Below are positions 1 to 6,358 of a stretch of DNA of 64,000 bases, piece by piece. The notes under the pieces were generated by a model. The model had not been told where the DNA came from. It ran no database searches and was given only the letters and a program-made list of their open reading frames with translations. The stretch is from contig JAURUC010000001.1 in assembly GCA_030803735.1 (NCBI GenBank), positions 3,799,501-3,863,500 of the forward strand. The letters are read 5' to 3'. Each line of letters opens with the position of its first letter. Position 1 is the stretch's first letter. Both the position numbers and the translations under genes were made by a program. The stretch comes from Actinopolyspora lacussalsi (GTDB taxonomy: Bacteria; Actinomycetota; Actinomycetes; Mycobacteriales; Pseudonocardiaceae).

Positions 1-170
1 GGGTCAATCCTCTTGGGTTCGATCCCATTGGTTCGCCGACAACTCGTTTTTACCCCAGTGGATTTACCGGCGCCGGACGACACGCGCGGCATTCACCGTA
101 TTGAGTGTTTTTGGTTTTCTTGTGAATCAAGTTTCGGAAAATCCGCGAAAATCGGCGGGTCGATGGTTGT
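1..170. other. Non-coding stretch at window start
   Basis: No reading frame here has a convincing start, ribosome site or family resemblance. It lies downstream of the thiolase gene, which ends at 171 on the minus strand. A short GGGTTCGATCCC near position 16 recalls a tRNA T-loop, but the stem cannot be completed. Confidence 0.5.
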
Positions 171-1382
171 TCACGTTTCCGGTTGCGCTCGCACGGCGAC
201 AGCGGTCGCCTGTCCGACACCCACCCCCGTGGCCGCGATTCCGAATCCACCGCCGCGATGGTTCAGGTGGCGACAAAGGTCGACGACCACTCGCGACATG
301 GACGCGCCGAGCGGATGCCCGTAGGCCAGTGCGCCACCGTGCACGTTCACTCGATCGTGTGGAGCTTCCGGAAGTTGCCGCAGCACCGCGAGCACCAGCG
401 CGGCGAACGCCTCGTTGATCTCCCACAGGTCGACTTCCTCGGCTTGCAGTTCCAGCTTGTCCAGCAACTCGCGTATCGCCGTCACGGTCGCGAGGACGAA
501 CCGCTGGGGCGCGCAGGCCACCGTCGTCGTGCCTACCAGCTCACCGAGGGGGGTGACGGCCAACCGCTCGGCCTGTCGCTGGGAGCCGATGAGTGCCGCC
601 ACCGATCCGTCGCCGAGCGGAGCGGAGTTGCCCACCGTCACGGTCCCCTCGGTAGAGAAGGCGGGGGGAAACCCGGCGAGTTTGGCCGCGCCGGTCTCCG
701 AGCTCAGCGGTTCGTCGCTGCGCATCGGAATGCCGCCCACGCCGCGCACCGGGAAGACGAAGCCGTCGTGCATCCCGGCGTCCCAGGCCGCCGCCGCGCG
801 GCGGTGCGAGCGCAGCGTGTACTCGTCCATCTCGCTTCGGCCCACACCCAGTTCAGTGGCGATGCGCTCGGCGATCAGCCCCAGCGGAGCCGTCCACTCG
901 GGATCCATGCGCGGATTGATGAGTCGCCAACCGGCCGCCGTCGAGACGGCCTCCAACCGGTCGGGCAGCGCCCGTTCCGGGCGGGGGACGACGAACGGTG
1001 CCCGGCTCATGCCCTCCACGCCGCCCGCGACGACCAGCTCGGCGTCCCCGGTACGCACCGCGCGCCCCGCCTGCACGAATGCCTCGCACCCCGAGCCGCA
1101 CAACCGGTTGACGGTCACGCCGGGCACGTTCTCCGGCAGGCCGGCCAGCAGCACGGCCATGCGTGCCACGTCGCGGTTCTCCTCGCCAGCGCCGTTGGTG
1201 TTGCCGTAGATCACCTCGTCGATGGTTCCGGGATCCAGCGGACGCTCGTCCCGGTCGGCGTGTCGGTGCACCAGCTCGGCCAACGGCATGGCGGCGAGGT
1301 CGTCCACCCGGATCCCGGAGAGTTCGCCCCGGTACCTGCCGAACGGAGTTCGGGTGGCGTCGAGCAGCATCGCACGGGCCAT
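171..1382 (-). CDS. Thiolase-family acyltransferase lacking the second catalytic Cys
   Basis: Thiolases condense two acyl-CoA units or cleave a 3-ketoacyl-CoA. The protein is about 403 aa, the usual length. The start is the ATG of MARAMLLDATRTPFG at 1382; the ORF extends 6 codons further upstream, to 1400. Visible motifs are the nucleophile Cys95 in NRLCGSGCEA, NEAFA, and His356 in the AYGHPLGAS loop. The C-terminal motif, normally CxGGGxG with the acid/base Cys, reads TGVGVGQA here, so Gly386 replaces that cysteine. The fold and acyl-transfer nucleophile look intact, but condensation chemistry may be impaired or altered. It lies about 90 bp downstream of tyrA on the same strand. Thiolase family membership is certain; activity and substrate are not. 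Confidence 0.9.
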   Translation of the reverse strand: MARAMLLDATRTPFGRYRGELSGIRVDDLAAMPLAELVHRHADRDERPLDPGTIDEVIYGNTNGAGEENRDVARMAVLLAGLPENVPGVTVNRLCGSGCEAFVQAGRAVRTGDAELVVAGGVEGMSRAPFVVPRPERALPDRLEAVSTAAGWRLINPRMDPEWTAPLGLIAERIATELGVGRSEMDEYTLRSHRRAAAAWDAGMHDGFVFPVRGVGGIPMRSDEPLSSETGAAKLAGFPPAFSTEGTVTVGNSAPLGDGSVAALIGSQRQAERLAVTPLGELVGTTTVACAPQRFVLATVTAIRELLDKLELQAEEVDLWEINEAFAALVLAVLRQLPEAPHDRVNVHGGALAYGHPLGASMSRVVVDLCRHLNHRGGGFGIAATGVGVGQATAVAVRAQPET

Positions 1383-1469
1383 AGGGCCATGATGCCGCAA
1401 TCGGGGGTGAGTACTTTAGTTCTTTCGGGTGAGTTCGGCGAATATCCGCAGCCACCGCCGGGCGCTCGC

Positions 1470-2489
1470 TCACTCTCCCGAGGGGGTTGTCTCCTCGTTC
1501 GTGGCGGGCACCGGGCGATGTTCGGCCACCGCCGTGTCCTCGGCCAGCGAAACCACGCGAGCCCCGCTCTCCCCGAGCTCACGCAGCCTGCGCAAGGCGT
1601 GCCCGGCGTCGAGTCGCACGGTCGTCCGCACCGGTTCGGCCGGCTCGGCGGGATAGAACCCGGCACGTGCCTGGTGGCCGGAGCGCAGCGTGGCGTTCAA
1701 GGAGCCCGTGGAGGCCAGCGCTCCCCGCGCGGCTCCGAGTCGCCCCAGGGTGTCGTCCAACGCGTCCAGCAGGGCCGCACGGTTGCCCTCCGTCATGGCC
1801 CGCACCAGATCCGGGTCGGTGGCGATCACTCTCGTCCCGTCCCGGAACGAGCCCGCCGCCAGCGATTCGGCCAGTGGTCCACCGTCACCGCCCACGGAGG
1901 CGAGCACGGCCGCCAGCAGGTGGGGCAGATGCGATACCCGCGCCACCGCGGCGTCGTGCTCGGCGGGGGAGGCGGGCACCACCCGCGCGCCGCAGTCCAG
2001 TGCCAGCAGTGCCGCTTCCCGCCAGGCGTCGAGACCGGTGTCACCGCCGATCGTCACCGCCCAGAGGGCCCCGTCGAACAGTTCCGCGCTGCCCGCTTCC
2101 CAGCCGGAGCGGTCGGTTCCCGCCATCGGGTGCCCGCCCGCGTAACGTGCCGCCGGGGCGGACTCCCGCACCGAGTCGTGCACCGGTTCCTGCACGCTGA
2201 CCACGTCGGTCAGCAAGGTCGTGGGCGCGTGTCGGTTCACCTCCCGCAGTACCGTGCCGACAGCGGGCAGCGGTGTCGCGAGCACCACCAGCGCGTCCCG
2301 CTCCCGAGCGCGCTCCAACGCCCGCTCGGTACTCGACAGCACCTCGTAACCCGCCGCGCGAGCGGCGGCGGCGTCCTCCGCCGAAGTGGTCGCTCCCCAA
2401 GCCGGTCTGCCCGAAAGCACCGCCGCCCGGAGCACGGACCCGCCGATCAGTCCCAGCCCGATCACACACACGGCTCGCATGGGGTTCAT
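1470..2489 (-). CDS. tyrA: Prephenate dehydrogenase
   Basis: This enzyme oxidatively decarboxylates prephenate to 4-hydroxyphenylpyruvate with NAD(P)+, the committed step of tyrosine synthesis in the cytoplasm. The N-terminus has the Rossmann fingerprint GLGLIGGS around residues 11-18. Further on, GGHPMAGTDRSGWEAG around residue 120 is the family substrate-binding signature, including the conserved HPMAG. The C-terminal half is the helical dimerisation domain. Length (339 aa) is normal for the actinobacterial form without an ACT domain. The start ATG at 2489 follows a GGTAGGGCAGG purine run; a second Met lies three codons in. It diverges from the tadA-associated gene, so 2490-2621 probably holds promoters for both. 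Confidence 0.92.
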   Translation of the reverse strand: MNPMRAVCVIGLGLIGGSVLRAAVLSGRPAWGATTSAEDAAAARAAGYEVLSSTERALERARERDALVVLATPLPAVGTVLREVNRHAPTTLLTDVVSVQEPVHDSVRESAPAARYAGGHPMAGTDRSGWEAGSAELFDGALWAVTIGGDTGLDAWREAALLALDCGARVVPASPAEHDAAVARVSHLPHLLAAVLASVGGDGGPLAESLAAGSFRDGTRVIATDPDLVRAMTEGNRAALLDALDDTLGRLGAARGALASTGSLNATLRSGHQARAGFYPAEPAEPVRTTVRLDAGHALRRLRELGESGARVVSLAEDTAVAEHRPVPATNEETTPSGE

Positions 2490-2621
2490 CCTGCCCTACC
2501 CTCAACAACTCGTACCGGAGTGGTGACGGGGTGAACACGCCGAACGCGAATCATTGACTCGGTCGGTGAGCTGTTCGCAATCGTGCTTTCGGGTGGCGTT
2601 CGCACGCTTTACCGTGGCGTC

Positions 2622-3104
2622 ATGACGCTCCAGGAGCCGGTCGCGGGGTTCGCGGTTGCCGCCGTTCGTGAGGACGGCCGATGGCGATGCGACATGTTGG
2701 ACGGTTCGGTGCTGACCGGACTCGACGCGATCATCACCGCATTACGCGAACTGCGCTCCAGCGGAGCCGCGATCGGCATGTGCAACGTGGATGACGAGTT
2801 CTTCGTGCTGGTGCGTCCGGTGCCCGGCGGTGTGGAGCTGGCGCTGTCCGACGCGGCGGCCGCGCTGGACTACGACGTAGCCGCCGACGTGCTGGACCTG
2901 CTGCGTACGGAGCCACCCGATGAGGAGGACGAGGAGATCTGGCCGGAGGGCAACCTCGCGTTGCTCTCCGACCTGGGACTGCCGGAGGAGGAACTGCTGC
3001 TGATCACCGAAGAGGTAGACCTGTACCCGGACGAGCAGCTCGAGATGATCGCGCAGCGCTGCGGCTTCGGTGAGCAGTTCACCGCGGTGCTGGAGAGGTT
3101 GTAG
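2622..3104 (+). CDS. tRNA adenosine deaminase-associated protein
   Basis: A small acidic protein of about 160 aa of the actinobacterial family found just upstream of tadA. It has no assigned catalytic motif. The sequence starts MTLQEPVAGFAVAAVREDG, has an Asp/Glu-rich centre (EPPDEEDEEIWPEGN) and ends in a short helical segment. I take ATG 2622 rather than the GTG at 2583, because family members begin near this FAVAAVRE segment. The tadA start lies 88 bp beyond its stop, on the same strand. A role in modulating or assembling the deaminase is inferred only from the constant gene pairing. Confidence 0.85.
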   Translation: MTLQEPVAGFAVAAVREDGRWRCDMLDGSVLTGLDAIITALRELRSSGAAIGMCNVDDEFFVLVRPVPGGVELALSDAAAALDYDVAADVLDLLRTEPPDEEDEEIWPEGNLALLSDLGLPEEELLLITEEVDLYPDEQLEMIAQRCGFGEQFTAVLERL

Positions 3105-3192
3105 TGGCCGGAGTGGCCGTGGGGCTCGGAGCGGTCGTGGTGCCCGGTACCGAACGCGGTGTCGGAAAGCGACGGCGACCGGACGGGCCGGC

Positions 3193-3660
3193 ATGATCGA
3201 GGCTTCCGGGGATCGGGAACTGGTCCGTTCCGCGCTCGCCGTGGCACCGGACGCCACGGCGGCGGGGGACGTGCCGATCGGAGCGGTGGTGGCCGGCCCG
3301 GACGGTCGGATACTGGCACGGGCGCACAACCGCCGTGAGGAGCTGTCCGACCCCACGGCCCATGCCGAGATGCTGGTGTTGCGTGCGGCTGCGGCCGCCT
3401 ACGGCGACGGTTGGCGGCTGGGGGGATGCACCCTGGCCGTGACCGTCGAGCCGTGCACGATGTGCGCCGGTGCACTGGTGCTGTCCCGGATCTCCAGGCT
3501 GGTCTTCGGCAGCTGGGAGCCCCGTACCGGGGCGGTCGGTTCGCTGTGGGACGTCGTCCGGGACGGCAGGCTCAATCATCGGCCCGAGGTCGTCGGCGGT
3601 GTGCTCGATCGCGAGTGTGCCGCGTTGCTGGCGGAGTTCTTCGGCGAGCATCGGGTGTGA
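3193..3660 (+). CDS. tadA: tRNA(adenine34) deaminase TadA
   Basis: TadA converts A34 of tRNA-Arg(ACG) to inosine, allowing wobble decoding of CGN codons. The protein is about 155 aa. It shows the zinc deaminase signature: HAEM, with His as zinc ligand and Glu as proton shuttle, around residues 57-60, and PCTMCAGA with the two zinc cysteines near residues 87-90. The reading frame is open for 41 codons further upstream, but that part is low-complexity Arg/Ser. I take ATG 3193 (MIEASGDRELV), which puts the deaminase domain at the usual distance from the N-terminus. It follows its associated-protein gene. Confidence 0.93.
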   Translation: MIEASGDRELVRSALAVAPDATAAGDVPIGAVVAGPDGRILARAHNRREELSDPTAHAEMLVLRAAAAAYGDGWRLGGCTLAVTVEPCTMCAGALVLSRISRLVFGSWEPRTGAVGSLWDVVRDGRLNHRPEVVGGVLDRECAALLAEFFGEHRV

Positions 3661-3733
3661 CTTGAGTCACTATCGCGTGATTCGGTGGAGTTGTCGGGTA
3701 TGCAGCGGGAGCAATCGGCAACAGGAGGTCGCG

Positions 3734-4003
3734 ATGAGTACGTTCGACAAGGTCAAGCACCAGGCCCAGCAGCTCGCGGGCAGGGCCAAGGAGGCGACCG
3801 GCCGCGCGACCGGCAACCGCGACATGAAGGATGCGGGCAAGCGGGACCGGCTCGAGGGCGAGGCCAAGGAGTCCGGCCAGGACATGAAGGACCGTGCCGC
3901 GGGTGCGGCCGAGGACGTCAAGGACAAGCTGCGCGGCGACCAGAGCGGTGAGCAGCGCGGCGACCAGGGCGGAAACCGGGAAGGCGGCGAGGACCGGCGC
4001 TGA
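3734..4003 (+). CDS. CsbD-like stress protein
   Basis: A hydrophilic protein of 89 aa rich in Lys, Asp, Glu, Gly and Gln, resembling the CsbD family of small general-stress proteins. The N-terminal half carries KVKHQAQQLAGRAKEATGRATG and KRDRLEGEAKESGQDMKD, typical of the family's repeated amphipathic helix. The tail is a Gly/Gln/Arg-rich disordered stretch. An AGGAGG box 6 bp upstream of ATG 3734 fixes the start. It is alone between tadA and a tRNA-Ser gene. Molecular function is unknown for the whole family. Confidence 0.88.
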   Translation: MSTFDKVKHQAQQLAGRAKEATGRATGNRDMKDAGKRDRLEGEAKESGQDMKDRAAGAAEDVKDKLRGDQSGEQRGDQGGNREGGEDRR

Positions 4004-4190
4004 GGGGCACGCCCTCGGGTCGGGACGTCGGTTTCGGTCGAGCGGGGCGACCCGGGAGGGGTGCGGGACCGTGCTCACCCCGAGTGCTCCGGTGCTCCCG
4101 TGGCAGGGCGCGAGTGTGGCGCTGCGCGGGGAAAATCGACTCCCTCGACCCCCGTGCTCGATTCGTGAGGGCCGTTCGTTACGCTTGTTC

Positions 4191-4279
4191 GCGGTAGCGT
4201 GTCCGAGCGGCCTAAGGAGCGCGACTCGAAATCGCGTGAGGTGAGAGCCTCCGTGGGTTCGAATCCCACCGCTACCGCG
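4191..4279 (+). tRNA. tRNA-Ser(CGA)
   Basis: The acceptor arms GCGGTAG and CTACCGC pair over 7 bp with discriminator G. The anticodon arm CGCGA-CTCGAAA-TCGCG places CGA in the loop, reading UCG. The variable arm is long, as in class II tRNA-Ser, and the T-loop TTCGAAT is intact. CCA is not encoded. Confidence 0.97.
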
Positions 4280-4289
4280 CGTTGACGAG

Positions 4290-4325
4290 AGCGGCGCCGG
4301 ATCCCCGAGGGGAACCGGCGCCGCT
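4290..4325 (+). terminator. Hairpin terminator after tRNA-Ser
   Basis: Perfect 11-bp stem AGCGGCGCCGG / CCGGCGCCGCT with a 14-nt loop, followed by CTTTCG. It starts 10 bp after the tRNA. Confidence 0.8.
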
Positions 4326-4379
4326 CTTTCGTGTCGGGGCCCGGTCGGTGCCGGGGTGCCCCTGTCGGTCGCGGCCGGA

Positions 4380-4973
4380 TCAGCAGTTGGCGGGCTTCGA
4401 CTCCACCCTGGTCTGCCACGCCGGGTTGTCCTGCGGTCCGTCGACCGTCACGTCGTGCACGTACCAGTAGTAGTGCCCGTAGTACGGATCACCGAAGTGC
4501 AGCTCGTAGGTTCCGGTGACCTTCTGCCGCATCGGCGCGGCGTAGATGTTCACGGCCTGGTTCGGTCCCAGCTCGTGACGGATCTCGTCGGACTTGGTGG
4601 TGCTCCAGCTCCACTGCCGCTCGTAACTGGTCTCGAAGCCCGCCTCGAACACCTCGCCCAGCGTGACGCCCGCACTGATGGTCATGCTCACGTTGGTGGT
4701 GGTGCCCCTGGAGGACTGCCAGCCGATGATTCGGGTGGAGGTTCCCTCGGAGCAGTTCGTTGCTCCGCCGACCAGCTCGTAGGAGCCGCGGTGCGTTTCC
4801 GGCGGCCCGGAGGGGTGGAACTCGCAGAGATCGGTGTTGCCGTTCTCGCACTGCTGCAGCAGCTGCCGCACGGTGGGGTCGGCCTCGGTCGTGGCGCTCG
4901 CGGGCGCGGCCAGTCCGGTCATTGCCAGCGCGGCGGCGCTCAGGCCGACGGCCAGTCGATTGCGCGACTTCAT
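4380..4973 (-). CDS. Secreted protein of unknown function, possibly aerolysin/MTX2-like
   Basis: A 197-aa exported protein. It has a clear Sec signal peptide: MKSRNR, a hydrophobic core up to about residue 22, and cleavage after PASA near residue 27. Four Cys in the mature part (QQCENG, DLCEF, TNCSEG and the C-terminal Cys) could form disulphides. The centre alternates Ser/Thr with hydrophobic residues (GTTTNVSMTISAGVT and WSWSTTKSDE), a pattern seen in the membrane-inserting strands of aerolysin/ETX-MTX2-type beta proteins. The C-terminus is rich in Tyr and Trp (DPYYGHYYWYVHDV). The aerolysin-like reading is from pattern only. It ends a pair with the secreted crystallin-like gene upstream, separated by 13 bp, so co-transcription is likely. 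Confidence 0.75.
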   Translation of the reverse strand: MKSRNRLAVGLSAAALAMTGLAAPASATTEADPTVRQLLQQCENGNTDLCEFHPSGPPETHRGSYELVGGATNCSEGTSTRIIGWQSSRGTTTNVSMTISAGVTLGEVFEAGFETSYERQWSWSTTKSDEIRHELGPNQAVNIYAAPMRQKVTGTYELHFGDPYYGHYYWYVHDVTVDGPQDNPAWQTRVESKPANC

Positions 4974-4986
4974 TATTCGTCCTCGC

Positions 4987-5490
4987 TCAGCTCAGTCCGA
5001 CGGTCACTGTTCGATCGTTGATGTAGCCGCCCACGTCGGGGTGGTTCTCCTTGTAGGGGCCCGCGCGGTCACCCGAGTCCGGGTAGAGCCAGACCCAGCA
5101 GGTGGACCAGGCCTGTACCGAGGAGATCCGGTTCTGCCAGTAGTCGTCCAGATCGAGCCAGAAGTCCACTTCGTCGTTCTTGGGGCACGGTTCCGGTACA
5201 GTGATCGTCAGTGAAGAGCCGCCGTACTCGACGTCCTCGAAGACGGTGGCGCCGATGAGCTCACCGGTGGTGTCGGCGATTCGCCGCCCCTGCTGTCGGG
5301 CCTCGGCCAACGTCTCGTAGCAGGTGTGATCCCGGGTGGAGACATCCAGCACGCAGTGTTCGTCCGTTTCGGATTCCTGGGCCGCCTGCGCGGTGGTCGC
5401 CGTCAGTCCCGCGGCCATCGCGCAGCTCGCCAGAGCCACCGCGGCGGTCCTGGTGCGGAGCCGTCCGGTTCCGGTCTTGGCTCTTGCCAA
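4987..5490 (-). CDS. Secreted beta/gamma-crystallin-like (peptidase inhibitor I36-type) protein
   Basis: A small exported protein of about 167 aa. I choose the TTG at 5490 because AGGAGA sits 7 bp upstream and translation then begins directly with a signal peptide (LARAKTGTGRLRTRT followed by a hydrophobic stretch and TAQAAQ). The in-frame extension to 5565 is a Pro/Arg-rich run unlike a signal sequence. The mature C-terminal half has GGSSLTI and NRISSVQAWSTCWVWLYPD, the Greek-key pattern (N/D-R-I-S-S-V) shared by calcium-binding crystallin-like domains and the secreted I36 inhibitors. It probably forms one operon with the secreted gene 13 bp downstream. Target and calcium binding are not shown. 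Confidence 0.78.
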   Translation of the reverse strand: MARAKTGTGRLRTRTAAVALASCAMAAGLTATTAQAAQESETDEHCVLDVSTRDHTCYETLAEARQQGRRIADTTGELIGATVFEDVEYGGSSLTITVPEPCPKNDEVDFWLDLDDYWQNRISSVQAWSTCWVWLYPDSGDRAGPYKENHPDVGGYINDRTVTVGLS

Positions 5491-5913
5491 TTCCGTTCTC
5501 CTCTCCTCTTCCGGCGGGCGGGTTCGCCGCCTCGGCGGAATCGGTTTAGCGGATTGCACGCGCACTATCGGGGGAGCCGGAAGGCGAGATCCAGGGTCGC
5601 GACGCGATTGCCTACTAATGCGGAAGTACCGGGAGTAACGCGTTACTGCTTTCGTGCCCGTGTCGTCCCCCCGACGGGACCAAGCGCCCCCGATCGGCCC
5701 GGCGGCCCAGAAGGGCCCGGGGAGGATGAGACGGCGGAGCTCTGGAAGTGAGCGGCGCTCGCCGCGATCCGGGCGGAGCGAGACCGCTGTCGGTGGGGTG
5801 CGAGCTCGCCGCGAACGTGCGAAGGGCCGCCGAACGGGTAACCACGAGCCTTGAGGCGTCAGGGCACCGCACGGCGGGTGGGACCTTGAACGGGAAGAGG
5901 TGGGCGAACGAGA
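5491..5913. promoter_or_regulatory. Non-coding gap with a 14-bp palindrome upstream of the secreted pair
   Basis: No gene is supported in this 420-bp stretch. AGTAACGCGTTACT at 5634-5647 is a perfect palindrome about 145 bp upstream of the crystallin-like start and lies in locally A/T-richer sequence. It could be an operator for the secreted pair. No matching second copy was found in the window. Confidence 0.45.
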
Positions 5914-5946
5914 ACGGGCCGGGCGTGGAGTCCACGCCCGGCCCGT
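5914..5946 (-). terminator. Hairpin terminator for tRNA-Ser(GGA)
   Basis: Arms ACGGGCCGGGCGTGGA (5914-5929) and its exact complement (5931-5946) form a 16-bp stem just downstream of the minus-strand tRNA. Read on the minus strand it is followed by TTCTCGTT. Confidence 0.8.
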
Positions 5947-5952
5947 CGCCGG

Positions 5953-6038
5953 CGGAGGATGCGGGATTCGAACCCGCGAGGGCTGTTAACCCAACACGAA
6001 TTCCAGTCGTGCGCCTTAGGCCGCTCGGCCAATCCTCC
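5953..6038 (-). tRNA. tRNA-Ser(GGA)
   Basis: On the minus strand, acceptor GGAGGAT pairs with ATCCTCC, with discriminator G. The anticodon arm CACGA-CTGGAAT-TCGTG gives anticodon GGA (codons UCC/UCU). The long variable arm is typical of serine tRNAs, and the T-loop TTCGAAT is intact. Length is 86 nt. Confidence 0.97.
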
Positions 6039-6179
6039 GCGAAAGAGTGTACGTGACGGGTTCCGCCGATCTCGCGACCCCCCTCCGGAACCGCTCGGCG
6101 GGCGGGTCGCCCCGCGCTGTCTCCCGGGCGATGACGGGGGGTCGGTTCACCGTGGCGGCGGGCCGTTACACTTAACGAG

Positions 6180-6270
6180 GACTCCGCGCGGCGTCATCCT
6201 GTGAACTCCCCCAGGGCCGGAAGGCAGCAAGGGTAAGCGGGCTCTGGCGGGTGCGCGGGGTCCCCTTTTG
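6180..6270 (+). ncRNA. ffs: Signal recognition particle RNA, small type
   Basis: The conserved SRP domain IV hairpin is present: GTGAACTCCCCCAGG, then GCCGGAAGGCAGCAAGGGTAAGC-like sequence at about 6201-6240 with the GGAA tetraloop and the asymmetric AGCA internal loop. The flanking arms CTCCGCGCG... and ...GTGCGCGGGG (about 6182-6260) close the stem. CCCCTTTTG follows at about 6262-6270 as a transcription end. Placement between tRNA-Ser and dnaX is a common actinobacterial arrangement. Ends are approximate. Confidence 0.92.
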
Positions 6271-6358
6271 TCTCGGGCCCCGATCGTTTCAGGGAGCCCG
6301 CTCGCCGTCATCGCTCCCGATGCCGAACTCGTCGGTGGTGGCACGTATCGTTGCCGGT

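Noticed and set aside
1..45. Possible 3' part of a tRNA gene (GGGTTCGATCCC)
   Set aside because: The T-stem cannot be extended beyond two pairs with a proper 7-nt loop, and no acceptor partner is in the window.
183..2534. Long plus-strand open frame of about 780 codons
   Set aside because: It runs antisense to the thiolase and tyrA genes, is Arg/His/Gln-rich with no family features, and is an artefact of high GC codon bias.
6251..6358. N-terminal extension of DnaX
   Set aside because: It overlaps the end of the SRP RNA and does not match the conserved DnaX N-terminus, which begins at 6359.
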